Of a DNA stretch of 62,225 nucleotides, positions 36,470 through 48,036 are shown in pieces. The stretch is from an uncultured Actinomycetes bacterium (lineage in GTDB: Bacteria; Actinomycetota; Actinomycetes; Nanopelagicales; Nanopelagicaceae), in the NCBI GenBank assembly GCA_903825945.1, contig CAIKCJ010000005.1:1-62225 (forward strand). The letters run 5' to 3'. The position numbers and the translations under genes are program-made. Below the pieces are notes generated by a model. It saw only the letters and a list, made by a program, of their open reading frames with translations. It was not told where the DNA came from and made no database searches. Every line of letters begins with the position of its first letter. The stretch's first letter is position 1.

Positions 36470-37648
36470 ATGGGTATCTATCTGGATCATGCGGCCACTA
36501 CGCCCATGTCTCCAGCCGCCCGGGAGGCTCTGGTTGCTCAGATGTCTCAGGTCGGCAACGCCTCTAGCTTGCATGCATTTGGCAGGGGAGTTCGCAAGGA
36601 GGTGGAGCAAGCCCGCGAGAGTATTGCAACGATAGCCTGCGCTCATCCCACCGAGATAATTTTTACTGCTTCAGGAACTGAAGCTAATAATTTGGCGATC
36701 AAGGGCTTTTATTGGAAGTCGATTGAGCGCGATCCATCTAAAAATATCATCGTGGTTGCGGCATTTGAGCATCACGCGATCCTAGAACCAGTGGTCTGGC
36801 TAGAGGAACACGAAGGCGCCGCCGTTATCTATATTCCGATCAAGCCCGAGGGTGTGATCGACCTTGATGCGCTCGCGCAGATAATTGAGACTGAATCAGA
36901 ACACATTGCGGTCATAGCCGTCATGCATTCAAATAACGAGATTGGAACAATCCAGCCGATCGCAGAAATTGTGGAGTTGGCTGGAGGGATCCCCGTGCAT
37001 ACGGATGCTGTGCAGAGTTTTGGAAAAGTAGATTTTGATTTCGCAGTGCTTGGAGTCCGGTCTGCAGTAATCAGTGCGCATAAAATTGGCGGACCACTTG
37101 GGGTAGCAGCTCTTATCTTGGAACATGGAATTGATATCACTCCGTTGTTGCATGGCGGGGGTCAGGAGCGAGATATTCGCAGTGGCACTATCAACGCTCC
37201 ATCCATTGTCGCCTTTGCTGCAGCAGCCCAGAGCGCTGCTGTTGATCGAGTGAGTAATTTTGAGCGCACCTGGAAATTGCGGGAATCTCTGAAGGAGCGG
37301 ATACTGCGCGCAGAACCGGATGCAACCTTTAATGGTCGCTCTGAAATTATGTTGCCTGGAATACTCAATGTTACTTTTCCTAATACCGAATCAGATAGCC
37401 TCCTATTGCTCTTGGATAATGCCGGCATTGCTGCGTCTACTGGATCGGCATGTAGCGCAGGAGTCCAGCGTGCTAGTCATGTGCTGATCTCACTTGGATT
37501 AACTGAAGCCCAAGCTCGCTCATCAATTCGCTTCTCCTTGGGTAGCTCAACAACGCAAGCCGAGATTGACGAAGTGGGTAGCAAGATAGGCTCAGTCGTT
37601 GAGAGTGCTCGAGCAGCATTTAGCGTTGGGGCAGGGGCCAAATCATGA
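36470..37648 (+). CDS. iscS: Cysteine desulfurase (IscS/NifS family)
   Basis: PLP enzyme that removes sulfur from cysteine as a persulfide. The 392-residue protein has YLDHAATTPMSPAARE, the PLP Lys in SAHKIGGPLG (near 206), and the active Cys in STGSACSAGVQRAS (near 327). It overlaps mnmA by 4 bp (ATGA), so its sulfur most likely serves tRNA 2-thiolation; supply to Fe-S clusters is possible too. The symbol follows family use and the exact paralog is not certain. Confidence 0.9.
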   Translation: MGIYLDHAATTPMSPAAREALVAQMSQVGNASSLHAFGRGVRKEVEQARESIATIACAHPTEIIFTASGTEANNLAIKGFYWKSIERDPSKNIIVVAAFEHHAILEPVVWLEEHEGAAVIYIPIKPEGVIDLDALAQIIETESEHIAVIAVMHSNNEIGTIQPIAEIVELAGGIPVHTDAVQSFGKVDFDFAVLGVRSAVISAHKIGGPLGVAALILEHGIDITPLLHGGGQERDIRSGTINAPSIVAFAAAAQSAAVDRVSNFERTWKLRESLKERILRAEPDATFNGRSEIMLPGILNVTFPNTESDSLLLLLDNAGIAASTGSACSAGVQRASHVLISLGLTEAQARSSIRFSLGSSTTQAEIDEVGSKIGSVVESARAAFSVGAGAKS

Positions 37649-38721
37649 AAGTAATTGCAGCAATGAGTGGTGGTGTCGATTCTGCAGTGGCTGCTGCTCG
37701 CGCAGTAGAAGCTGGCCACGAGGTCATCGGCGTTCACTTGGCTCTGTCAAGCAACCCCCAGAAGTATCGCTCTGGAGCACGAGGATGTTGCACCATTGAA
37801 GATTCACATGACGCCAGGCGTGCAGCAGATGTCATTGGTATTCCGTTTTACATTTGGGATATGGCAGAGGAGTTTCACGCCGGTGTCGTTGAAAACTTTA
37901 TCGACGAATATGCGCAAGGACGTACCCCTAATCCATGCCTTCGTTGTAATGAAAAAATTAAATTCCAAGCTGTACTTGATCGAGCAGCAGCACTTGGGTA
38001 CGACGCAGTTGTCACCGGACACTATGCGCAGATGCGTGTAGATGCAGATGGAAATCGCGCGATGTATCGAGCAATCGATCCGCTTAAAGATCAATCGTAT
38101 GTATTAGCAGTTCTCAACGAAAAGCAATTAGCTGGCGCAATGTTTCCACTCGGTGATAGCCACAAGGTTGATATTCGCAAAGAAGCAAAAGCACGTGGTC
38201 TCTATGTAGCCAATAAGCCCGATAGTCATGACATTTGTTTCATTCCATCTGGAAATAATGCGGGATGGTTGCGCGATCGTCTGGGCAGCGAGAGCGGACC
38301 AATTGTGGATCAAGATGGCAATACGGTCGGCGAGCATCAAGGTGCCTATACATACACAATCGGGCAACGCCGAGGACTGGGCTTGAGCGTCCCGACAGTT
38401 GATGGTTCACCGAGATATGTTCTTAAAATTGAACCCAAAACCAATACTGTGGTTGTCGGAGCTAAAGAAGATCTTGCAATCTCGAAAATAGTGGGCGAAA
38501 AGCCAATCTGGTGCGGCCCTATGCCAACAGTTGGAGTTGCACATAGAGGGTTCGCACAAATTCGTGCGCACGGCTCACCCCTTGCCTGCTCATATACGGT
38601 AAGTGAAAGTTCGATCCAAGCACAGCTTGATGAGCCGCTATTCGGACTGGCTAGAGGTCAAGGTCTCGTCATCTATGACGGCGATCGTGTTGTTGGTTCA
38701 GCAACCGTGAGCGACACAGAG

Positions 38722-38724
<3 letters not shown>
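37645..38724 (+). CDS. mnmA: tRNA-specific 2-thiouridylase
   Basis: Adds sulfur to U34 of tRNA for Lys, Glu and Gln. The 359-residue protein has the ATP-pyrophosphatase loop AMSGGVDSAVAA (8-19), the catalytic Cys in PNPCLRCNEKIKF (near 97), and the second Cys in SHDICFIPSG (near 194). A C-terminal beta-barrel for tRNA completes it. Pairing with a cysteine desulfurase upstream is the usual order. ligA starts 9 bp on. Confidence 0.95.
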
Positions 38725-40794
<2,070 letters not shown>

Positions 40795-40798
40795 GGGC

Positions 40799-40948
40799 AT
40801 GTTGAACATCTTCCGTGCAACCCGATTCCTTGCTGAAAGCCACGTTATTGTGCGCCACGAGCCAGCTTCGCCAGTGTTCTTTGGCGTCTTTGCCTTCGCA
40901 ATTTTAGCTGTCCTGCTGTATCTCGTGCTTCGCCTAGACCGGGACTAA
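40799..40948 (+). CDS. Small single-pass membrane protein, 49 aa
   Basis: The frame starts ATG 4 bp after ligA and ends 4 bp before the proposed nadD start. It has a soluble N-terminal half with two His and Arg residues and then a membrane segment (about residues 27-45, FFGVFAFAILAVLLYLVL) closing with Arg-Leu-Asp-Arg-Asp. I do not recognise a family. The tight fit between two real genes and the coherent membrane segment support it as a true gene. Confidence 0.65.
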   Translation: MLNIFRATRFLAESHVIVRHEPASPVFFGVFAFAILAVLLYLVLRLDRD

Positions 40949-40952
40949 GACA

Positions 40953-41531
40953 ATCTCAAAAGTAGGAATTCTTGGCGGGACTTTCGATCCGATCCATCGA
41001 GGTCATTTACACATTATCGAATCCGTAGCCAATCAATTTGATTCCATTATGGTCATGCCTGCAGGCAACCCATATATGCGAGCAGCTGCTCCAGTCGCCA
41101 ATGGATACGACCGTGTCGAAATGTGCACTCATGCGTTAGAAGATCTTCCAGAATATTTGCAGGAAAAAGTTGTGCTGACAGATCTTGAGGTTCGCCGCGA
41201 GGGCCCTACCTATGCGATCGATACTTTGACCCAGCTCAAGCCATTTTTTCCACAAGATACTTTCACCCTCATCCTCGGGAGCGATGCTGCTGCAGGTTTT
41301 GATAAATGGCACAAAGTTGCTGAACTCAAGAAGTTAGTAGAAGTCTTGGTCGTTAAGCGTCCAGGTGAAGTCGCAAACAAATCAAAGTTTGCAGAAGTTG
41401 AGATAGACGCTTTAGATATTTCAGCAACACAGATCCGCGAGATTCTCGAAGCTGGCAAAGACGCATCACCATATATTTCCGATTCAGTGCTGGACTACAT
41501 CAAGGAGCGTGGGCTTTATGGCTGCAAGTGA
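40953..41531 (+). CDS. nadD: Nicotinate-nucleotide adenylyltransferase, probable AUC start
   Basis: Makes deamido-NAD from nicotinate mononucleotide and ATP. The conserved start VGILGGTFDPIHRGH is coded from 40962, ahead of any ATG. In this frame a TAG at 40935-40937 closes it upstream, and between there and 40962 no ATG, GTG or TTG exists. ATC at 40953 would give (Met)-Ser-Lys-Val-Gly-Ile, the expected family N-terminus, with GGGA 8 nt before. The first ATG in frame (41049) would lose the nucleotide-binding HxGH site. The 192-residue protein otherwise is complete with SATQIRE near the end. It overlaps rsfS by 14 bp. Confidence 0.85.
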   Translation: MSKVGILGGTFDPIHRGHLHIIESVANQFDSIMVMPAGNPYMRAAAPVANGYDRVEMCTHALEDLPEYLQEKVVLTDLEVRREGPTYAIDTLTQLKPFFPQDTFTLILGSDAAAGFDKWHKVAELKKLVEVLVVKRPGEVANKSKFAEVEIDALDISATQIREILEAGKDASPYISDSVLDYIKERGLYGCK

Positions 41532-41880
41532 GAAAGTACGTGCCATTACCCAAGTAGCGGCTACAGCAATTGCTGAAAAATTAGGAACCGATATCGTTGG
41601 TCTTGATATGACCGAGCAGATGGTTCTCTCAGAAGTTTTCCTTATTGCTACTGGCGCAAGTGAGCCACAAGTAGAAGCGATCGCCGATGAGGTTTTCAAG
41701 AAGCTAGCCGAGATTGGCGAGAAGCCGATCCGCAAAGAAGGCAAGGGTCAATGGGTCTTGCTCGATTACTCTGATCTTGTCGTGCACATCCAGACCGCCG
41801 AACTGCGTAACTATTACATGCTCGATCGCCTATGGAATGACTGTCCGCGAATCCCACTGGATATATCTGAGGAGCGTTAA
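41518..41880 (+). CDS. rsfS: Ribosome silencing factor
   Basis: Binds ribosomal protein L14 of the large subunit and blocks subunit joining under starvation. The 120-residue protein has the family core: DIVGLDMTEQMVLSEVFLIA, then EGKGQWVLLDYSDLVVHI and YYMLDRLW. ATG 41518 is preferred to the in-frame GTG at 41509. It overlaps nadD by 14 bp, the common nadD-rsfS order, so it is translated from the same mRNA. Confidence 0.94.
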   Translation: MAASEKVRAITQVAATAIAEKLGTDIVGLDMTEQMVLSEVFLIATGASEPQVEAIADEVFKKLAEIGEKPIRKEGKGQWVLLDYSDLVVHIQTAELRNYYMLDRLWNDCPRIPLDISEER

Positions 41881-41948
41881 GCCTTTAAAAGGTATTAAGA
41901 TACGGAACTGATTTACTCGATTTTTAACCGGGAATTACCGGATGAATT

Positions 41949-42024
41949 GGGGCTGTGGCGCAGCTGGTAGCGCACCTGCATGGCATGCAGGGGGTCAGGG
42001 GTTCAAGTCCCCTCAGCTCCACCA
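41949..42024 (+). tRNA. tRNA-Ala(GGC)
   Basis: Cloverleaf with acceptor GGGGCTG/CAGCTCC, D stem GCGC/GCGC, anticodon loop ATGGCAT between CCTGC and GCAGG, T-loop TTCAAGT, discriminator A and an encoded CCA. A T6 run follows at once and may end the transcript. Confidence 0.96.
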
Positions 42025-42036
42025 ATTTTTTCGAGA

Positions 42037-42042
42037 TAAGAT
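42037..42042 (+). promoter_or_regulatory. Leaderless -10 of leuS
   Basis: TAAGAT, 6 nt before the ATG at 42049. Confidence 0.7.
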
Positions 42043-42048
42043 CGCCCA

Positions 42049-44505
42049 ATGCATGAGGCCTACGACTTTGCCGCGATCCAAGAGAAGTGGCTCCCGATTT
42101 GGGATGAGATCCAACCCTTCAAATCAGGTCGAGCAGATGACCCTCGTCCCAAGAAGTATGTCTTGGATATGTTCCCCTACCCATCAGGTGATCTGCACAT
42201 GGGTCATGCAGAGGCTTACGCCCTCGGTGATGTGATCGCGCGTTATTGGGTCCAAAAGGGATTCAACGTTATGCATCCAATTGGTTGGGACTCCTTTGGA
42301 CTCCCTGCCGAGAACGCAGCCATTAAGCGCGGATCTGATCCACGCGCATGGACCTATGAAAATATTGCAATTCAAAAAGCATCTATGCGTCGCTATGCAT
42401 GTTCTTTCGACTGGGATCGGACGCTGCATACCTCTGACCCTGAGTACTACAAATGGAACCAATGGCTCTTCCTTGAGCTCTACAAAAAGGGTCTGGCGTA
42501 TCGCAAAGACTCTGCCGTTAACTGGTGCCCAAGTTGTCAGACGGTGCTGGCTAACGAGCAGGTAGTTGCTGGTTTGTGCGAACGTTGTGATACCGCAGCC
42601 ACAAAAAAGAAACTCAATCAGTGGTACCTAAAAATTACTGATTACGCTGATCGTCTCCTTGATGACATGGATCAGCTCGAAGGCGCATGGCCTGAAAAAG
42701 TTCTGATGATGCAGCGCAACTGGATCGGTCGCTCACAAGGCGCCGAAGTACAGTTTGAGATCGAAGGACGCGCCGAGCCTGTCAGCATTTACACAACTCG
42801 TCCAGACACCCTTTACGGTGCGACTTTTATGGTTGTCGCTGTAGATAGTTCACTCGCCGCAGAGCTTGTAGCGGGCTCATCGGTTGAGAGTGCATTTAAT
42901 TCTTATTTAGAAGAGACCAAAGCTGCTAGCGATATCGATCGACTAGCGACCGACCGCCCTAAGAGCGGCGTATTCCTTGAGCGTTATGCAATTAATCCAG
43001 TTAATGGCGAGCGTCTCCCAATCTGGGCCAGTGATTACGTACTCGCTGATTACGGCACCGGTGCGATTATGGCTGTTCCAGCGCACGATCAACGTGACTT
43101 AGATTTCGCGAAAGCGATGAAGCTAGATGTAAAAGTTGTCGTTGATTCAGGTGAAGAAGATCCCGCGATCACAGGAATTGCAACTACGGGTTCAGGTTCG
43201 CTGATTAATTCAGGTTCGCTCAACGGCCTCACAAAAGAAGAAGCTATCACCGCTATCGTCAAAGAGTTAGAGGCGAAAGATTTAGGTAAGAGCGCAAAGA
43301 ACTATCGCTTGCGTGACTGGCTAATCTCGCGCCAACGTTACTGGGGCACGCCGATTCCGATCATTCATTGCGAAAAGTGCGGGGAAGTTCCGGTTCCACA
43401 AGATCAGCTACCAGTAGAGCTTCCAGATGCTTCTGGTTTAGACCTCAAGCCAAAGGGTTCATCGCCGCTGGGCGCAGCCGAGGATTGGGTTAACGTCAGC
43501 TGTCCTAGTTGTGGTGGAGCAGCTAAGCGCGACGCAGACACCATGGATACATTCTTTGATTCATCCTGGTACTTCTTGCGCTACACCAGCGTGCAATTCG
43601 ATGATCGCGCTTTCGATGTTGATGAAGTCAAAACATGGTTGCCAGTCGATCAGTACGTTGGCGGCGTCACTCACGCAATCTTGCACCTTTTGTATTCACG
43701 TTTCTTTACTAAAGTGTTGCATGATCTTGGATATTTAGATTTCGTCGAACCATTTACTCGCTTGCTCAATCAAGGCATGGTCCAGATGGATGGATCGGCG
43801 ATGTCGAAATCTCGTGGAAATTTGGTCAAGCTCTCTGATGAACTCGCCGAACATGGAGTTGATGCAATTCGCCTCTCCATGGTTTTTGCTGGACCACCGG
43901 AAGATGACATTGATTGGGCGGATGTTTCGCCAGCTGCCTCATTTAAATTCCTCAATCGCGCCTGGCGATTATCTGGCGATGTCACGAGTGAGCCGGGCGT
44001 AGATTTCACGAAAGGTGATCTATCGCTACGCAAGGCGACTGCTAAGAGTCTGCACGACATTTCCTTCGCAGTGGAGACTTTTCGATTTAACGTCGCGGTC
44101 GCGCGTGTCATGGAACTTGTAAATGTGACTCGTAAAGCTATCGATAGCGGCTGCGGAGGCAGTGATCCTGCGGTGCGCGAGGCTGCCCAAGCGATTGCAA
44201 TCTCACTGTCACTTATCGCGCCATATACCGCTGAAGATATGTGGGCGCGGCTCGGCCACAAGCCTGCTATTGCTTTAGCAGGTTGGCCAACCATTGATGC
44301 AGCGCTCTTGGAAGAGGATTCGGTGACCGCAATCTTGCAGATCAACGGCAAGATTAAAGATCGCATCGAAGTCTCTCCAAACATCACCGGTGGCGAACTT
44401 GAGAAGCTGGCTCTTTCCAACGATCTCATCACGGCCGAAATCGCCGGGGGAGAAGTGAAGAAAGTGATCGTTCGTGCTCCAAAACTTGTGAACATCGTTC
44501 TTTAA
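42049..44505 (+). CDS. leuS: Leucyl-tRNA synthetase
   Basis: Class I synthetase of 818 residues. The HIGH-type motif is [17 protein letters not shown] (near 43-58), the CP1 editing domain lies at about 220-420 with [14 protein letters not shown] and the conserved editing Asp in VPAHDQRD. A zinc-type module CEKCGEVP...CPSCGG follows. The KMSKS motif reads SAMSKSRGN near 585. The C-terminal domain is short. The upstream gap shows no T-box. Confidence 0.96.
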   Translation: MHEAYDFAAIQEKWLPIWDEIQPFKSGRADDPRPKKYVLDMFPYPSGDLHMGHAEAYALGDVIARYWVQKGFNVMHPIGWDSFGLPAENAAIKRGSDPRAWTYENIAIQKASMRRYACSFDWDRTLHTSDPEYYKWNQWLFLELYKKGLAYRKDSAVNWCPSCQTVLANEQVVAGLCERCDTAATKKKLNQWYLKITDYADRLLDDMDQLEGAWPEKVLMMQRNWIGRSQGAEVQFEIEGRAEPVSIYTTRPDTLYGATFMVVAVDSSLAAELVAGSSVESAFNSYLEETKAASDIDRLATDRPKSGVFLERYAINPVNGERLPIWASDYVLADYGTGAIMAVPAHDQRDLDFAKAMKLDVKVVVDSGEEDPAITGIATTGSGSLINSGSLNGLTKEEAITAIVKELEAKDLGKSAKNYRLRDWLISRQRYWGTPIPIIHCEKCGEVPVPQDQLPVELPDASGLDLKPKGSSPLGAAEDWVNVSCPSCGGAAKRDADTMDTFFDSSWYFLRYTSVQFDDRAFDVDEVKTWLPVDQYVGGVTHAILHLLYSRFFTKVLHDLGYLDFVEPFTRLLNQGMVQMDGSAMSKSRGNLVKLSDELAEHGVDAIRLSMVFAGPPEDDIDWADVSPAASFKFLNRAWRLSGDVTSEPGVDFTKGDLSLRKATAKSLHDISFAVETFRFNVAVARVMELVNVTRKAIDSGCGGSDPAVREAAQAIAISLSLIAPYTAEDMWARLGHKPAIALAGWPTIDAALLEEDSVTAILQINGKIKDRIEVSPNITGGELEKLALSNDLITAEIAGGEVKKVIVRAPKLVNIVL

Positions 44506-44551
44506 TCCACAAGTACCCAACACGCTAGGTTCAAGCATTGAGCAATCTCTT

Positions 44552-44557
44552 TAGATT
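44552..44557 (+). promoter_or_regulatory. Leaderless -10 of comEA
   Basis: TAGATT, 6 nt before the ATG at 44564. Confidence 0.65.
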
Positions 44558-44563
44558 GTAGGC

Positions 44564-45223
44564 ATGTTTGAATTACCTCACTTCAGTCAATCTCAGCGGC
44601 GCGTTATCTATTTCGCCCTAGCGCTGGCAATTGCCGTTGGAGCGCTCTTCTTCTCGCTCTCACGTGGCAATGCCGCATCAACATCTGCAAGTTCTGGAAG
44701 TGCCGGAAATTCAGCATTATCGAGTGGCAAGGGAGGCTTCCCTCTCGACACAACTCCAACACTTATCGCGGCTCCGGTCATTCCCGCCACCATCGTTGTT
44801 GACGTCGCCGGAAAAGTTTTACACCCTGGGATTTACACATTGCCTCAAGGCTCTCGTGCGGCAGATGCAATCAAAGCTTCCGGTGGTGCGCTCAAAGGCA
44901 TAGCACTCACTGATATCAACCTCGCAGAGATCCTGACTGATGGTCAGCAACTCATTGTCGGAGCCCCGGTGGTGGTAACAAGCTCCAGCAAGGGCAAGAG
45001 CAGTAAAGCCAGTACTGGCAAGATCACCTCAGGCACGATCGATATCAATACTGCAACCATCGCTCAATGCGAGCAACTCCCGGGAGTTGGTGCCGTCATG
45101 GCTGCAAGAATCGTGGCCTACAGAAGTGCACACGGCAATTTTGCTTCAGTCAGTGATCTGAGCAAAGTGAGTGGAATGGGAAAGAGCAAATTCACAAATC
45201 TTAAAAACTTCGTTCGCATTTAA
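44564..45223 (+). CDS. comEA: ComEA-like DNA receptor
   Basis: The 219-residue membrane-anchored DNA-binding protein has one membrane segment (about 11-32), a low-complexity Ser/Ala linker, an SLBB-type domain (VVDVAGKVLHPGIYTLPQG), a Ser/Lys linker, and a C-terminal helix-hairpin-helix pair (IDINTATIAQCEQLPGVGAV ... SGMGKSKFTNL). ComEA hands external DNA to ComEC. comEC follows after 14 bp. Confidence 0.92.
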   Translation: MFELPHFSQSQRRVIYFALALAIAVGALFFSLSRGNAASTSASSGSAGNSALSSGKGGFPLDTTPTLIAAPVIPATIVVDVAGKVLHPGIYTLPQGSRAADAIKASGGALKGIALTDINLAEILTDGQQLIVGAPVVVTSSSKGKSSKASTGKITSGTIDINTATIAQCEQLPGVGAVMAARIVAYRSAHGNFASVSDLSKVSGMGKSKFTNLKNFVRI

Positions 45224-45237
45224 CGTCAGTCAGAGGA

Positions 45238-46686
45238 GTGGGTGAGAGAAGGGATCTTCATCTAATCCTGATCGCCTGCGCCATTTGGGCAGGAGCGGCC
45301 GGTGTGGGTTTGATGAGCCATCAATACTTAGTTGTGATCATTCCGATCGGAGCATGGCTCATTGGTTGGCATAAGTCAGTGGCACTGCTTTTGATTACTG
45401 CTCTCTGCGCGGGTGGAGCGCTTATGGCAATAAGGCAGAGAGCGCTTTCGGAGAGCTTTTTAAGCAGATATCTTGATCAAAAGGGCAGTATCACGATGGT
45501 GGCATCACTTCGAAGCGATCTCGTCTTGGGACAGCCTAAAAATGAAGGTGGATACATCAAACCGGCGTCGACGACGGCGCTTGTGAGTGGAATCAGTTTT
45601 ACTATCGGGAACTTGACCGAAAGTGCGCATCTTCCACTGCGGCTAACGACATCAGAGCAGGTGCATTGGCTTCCGGGATCAGTAGTGCGTTGCACTGGTG
45701 TTGTGTACTCAACAGCAGAGAAGCGGGTTGCAGCGCTCTTTGCAGCGCGAGGGCAATGCGTTTTAATTCATGGAGCTAGTTCTGTTGGACGTCTGGCAGG
45801 TGCCATCCGTTCAGATTTTCGACACGTAAGTAGTCGTGTTGGTGGCGATAGTGGCGCGCTCATACCGGGGTTAGTCCTTGGTGATACTTCCCTTGAGCGA
45901 CACGAGTTCATTCAAGAGATGCTTTCGGCCGGGCTTACACACTTGACCGCTGTGAGCGGCGAGAATTTTGCAATCATCGCCGCTTTTATGATGTGGCTTC
46001 TGCAGTGGTTCATTCGTCAGCTTCGGCCGCGACTTATCATCAATGCTGCAGTGCTCATTGGATTTATCTTCTTGGTGCGGCCATCGCCGTCAGTACTTCG
46101 AGCAACAGTCATGGTGGCAGTTATGCTGATCGCGCAATTTCGAGGAAGTAAGAGTTCGGTCTTGCCAGCGCTGGGACTTGCCATTGCGCTGTTAATTTTT
46201 CTCGATCCTTTCGAAGCGACAGACCCGGGTTTTGCGCTCTCTGTTGCAGCAACCGCCGGAATCCTTCTTGGCCAAAAACCTGTGGCCAGCTCTCTTAATC
46301 GCTTCATACGAAGCCAAAAACTCTGCGAGCTGTTAGCAATCCCTTTGGCTGCTAACTTGCTCTGTGTTCCGGTAACAATTGCGCTCTCTGGACAATTTTC
46401 CGTGATGTCGATTCCCAGCAATATTTTCGTAGAACCGGCAATTGCGCCGATCACGATTATTGGTTTTATCGCGGCGTTGATTACGCCAGTTCTGCCAACG
46501 GTGGGTTACCTTCTCGCCCTGAGTCAGAAATATTTCGCTGGCTGGATTTGCCTGGTGGCTCATGTCAGTTCTTTGGTCCCGGTGATCCCGCTTCCGCGTG
46601 GCTGGGCGGGCGCCGGTGTAGGAATTTCGGCGATCGCCATTGGCTGGCTACTACTGCGTGGCGCAAGCGCTCTACGCCTAAGATAG
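45238..46686 (+). CDS. comEC: ComEC-type DNA channel without metallo-beta-lactamase domain
   Basis: Membrane channel for single-stranded DNA during uptake. The 482-residue protein has an N-terminal region with about three membrane segments and a DUF4131-like OB part. The Competence domain follows, with AGLTHLTAVSGENFAIIAAF near 230-250, LVRPSPSVLRATVMVAVML, and FLDPFEATDPGFALSVAATAG. It ends soon after the last helices. The C-terminal metallo-beta-lactamase domain found in Bacillus-type ComEC (usual length 700-800) is absent. The GTG start has only a close GAGGA before it. Confidence 0.88.
   Translation: MGERRDLHLILIACAIWAGAAGVGLMSHQYLVVIIPIGAWLIGWHKSVALLLITALCAGGALMAIRQRALSESFLSRYLDQKGSITMVASLRSDLVLGQPKNEGGYIKPASTTALVSGISFTIGNLTESAHLPLRLTTSEQVHWLPGSVVRCTGVVYSTAEKRVAALFAARGQCVLIHGASSVGRLAGAIRSDFRHVSSRVGGDSGALIPGLVLGDTSLERHEFIQEMLSAGLTHLTAVSGENFAIIAAFMMWLLQWFIRQLRPRLIINAAVLIGFIFLVRPSPSVLRATVMVAVMLIAQFRGSKSSVLPALGLAIALLIFLDPFEATDPGFALSVAATAGILLGQKPVASSLNRFIRSQKLCELLAIPLAANLLCVPVTIALSGQFSVMSIPSNIFVEPAIAPITIIGFIAALITPVLPTVGYLLALSQKYFAGWICLVAHVSSLVPVIPLPRGWAGAGVGISAIAIGWLLLRGASALRLR
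46679..46684 (+). promoter_or_regulatory. Leaderless -10 of holA
   Basis: TAAGAT overlaps the comEC stop codon and lies 6 nt before the holA GTG. Confidence 0.55.
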
Positions 46687-46690
46687 CTCC

Positions 46691-47665
46691 GTGGCACTGA
46701 CACTTATCCAAGGCGGCGAGGAGATTCTGGCTGACCGTGCGATTAGTGATCTGATTGCCCAAGCCGCTGGCGCAACTGTGACCCAACTCGATGGTGAATT
46801 GATCGATCTTGGAGCTATCACCGATGCCCTGGCGCCATCGCTCTTTGGTGATGCACGAGTTGTCGTGATCCGCCAGCTCCAAGATTTGGCGAGCGAACTT
46901 CAAGACGAAGTATCTGGCTACTTAGAGAATCCTGACGAGCAGGTCCATTTGGTGCTTTGGCACAAAGGCGGGGTAAAGGGCAAAGCCCTCCTAGAGAAGA
47001 TTAAGAAATCAAAGCCGACTCTGATCGCAGTTGAAGCATTGAAGAAGGATGGCGACAAGAGCGATTTCGTGAGAGCTGAATTCGCCAGATTGGGACGCAA
47101 GATTGATGCAGATGCAATCAGCGCAATCGTCAGTGCGCTCGGCTCGGATATGCGCGAGCTCAGCGGTGTCTGCTCGCAATTGGCCGCCGATACCGCAGCT
47201 GGAAAAACAATCGCAGCCAGCGACGTCGAAAAATTCCAGCAGGGAAGGATTGAGACTTCTGGTTTTGATGTTGCCGACGCCGTCCTCGACGGTAAAACCG
47301 ATCAAGCCCTCATCACTCTAAGACGAGCTCTGGAGACCGGGGTCGACCCAGTCCTCATCATCACCGCTCTGGCTAGCTCAATGCGAACCTTAGCCAAAGT
47401 ATCTGGCGCATCGCGGGGAGTGAAGTCCTTCGAGTTGGCCTCCAGTTTGGGTCTACCGCCGTGGCAGATAGATAAGGCCAGGCGCCAACTGGCTCACCAA
47501 ACCCCTGCCTCGCTGGCTCGGGCCACGATGCTGTTGGCTCAGGCCGATGCCGATATCAAGGGGGCTGCATCTGACCCGATTTACGCTCTGGAGCGGACAG
47601 TTATTTCTATCTCTCGAGGTCTCTCGAGGTCTCTCGAGGTAAAGCAGGCCAAAGAGCGAGTTTGA
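46691..47665 (+). CDS. holA: DNA polymerase III delta subunit
   Basis: Clamp-loader subunit that opens the sliding clamp. The 324-residue protein starts GTG and has the delta N-terminal pattern LTLIQGGEEILADRAIS. The AAA+-like fold lacks a working Walker A, and the C-terminal collar has LTRQ-like ALITLRRALETGVDPVLI followed by GLPPWQIDKARRQL. The last codons include a perfect 10-bp triple repeat at 47611-47640. rpsT follows after 84 bp, the usual order. Confidence 0.93.
   Translation: MALTLIQGGEEILADRAISDLIAQAAGATVTQLDGELIDLGAITDALAPSLFGDARVVVIRQLQDLASELQDEVSGYLENPDEQVHLVLWHKGGVKGKALLEKIKKSKPTLIAVEALKKDGDKSDFVRAEFARLGRKIDADAISAIVSALGSDMRELSGVCSQLAADTAAGKTIAASDVEKFQQGRIETSGFDVADAVLDGKTDQALITLRRALETGVDPVLIITALASSMRTLAKVSGASRGVKSFELASSLGLPPWQIDKARRQLAHQTPASLARATMLLAQADADIKGAASDPIYALERTVISISRGLSRSLEVKQAKERV
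47611..47640 (+). repeat. 10-bp tandem repeat near the holA 3' end
   Basis: CTCTCGAGGT occurs exactly three times. Three units make 30 bp, so the reading frame is kept. It lies 22 bp before the stop. Confidence 0.95.
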
Positions 47666-47690
47666 GCCAGATCGGGAGGGCTGATAGCCT
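47662..47690 (+). promoter_or_regulatory. Promoter of rpsT
   Basis: -35 TTGAGC (47662-47667), 17-bp spacer, -10 TAGCCT (47685-47690). It overlaps the holA stop and leaves a leader of about 53 nt. Confidence 0.6.
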
Positions 47691-47749
47691 TCTCCTCTGC
47701 CCACCGCCACCGCGGTTGGCCTGAAATCCTAACGAAGTGAGTTACCTAA

Positions 47750-48019
47750 GTGGCAAACATTAAGTCTCAGATTAAGCGCATCAAGACCAATGAGAAGGCT
47801 CAGGCTCGTAACAAGTCTGTTCGTTCATCGATCAAGACTGCCATCCGCCGTTTCAAGGATGCTGCTGCTACTGGCGACGTTTCTACAACTGCTGCAGAAC
47901 TCAAGGCTGCTTCAAAGGCGCTTGATGTTGCAGTATCAAAGGGTGTCCTTCATGCCAACTCTGCAGCGAACAAGAAGTCTGCAATGGCAAAAGCTGCCAA
48001 CAAGATTTCCGCTAAATAA
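47750..48019 (+). CDS. rpsT: 30S ribosomal protein S20
   Basis: Binds 16S rRNA. The 89-residue protein is basic, begins [20 protein letters not shown] from a GTG, and ends in Lys-Ile-Ser-Ala-Lys. Helical throughout. It has its own likely promoter upstream. lepA starts 17 bp after the stop. Confidence 0.97.
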   Translation: MANIKSQIKRIKTNEKAQARNKSVRSSIKTAIRRFKDAAATGDVSTTAAELKAASKALDVAVSKGVLHANSAANKKSAMAKAANKISAK

Positions 48020-48036
48020 TTTAGCAACTCACACTT

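Noticed and set aside
43770-44495. 241-codon reading frame antisense to leuS
   Set aside because: It is a shadow of leuS codon usage, rich in Ser and Arg, with no family resemblance and no start signal.
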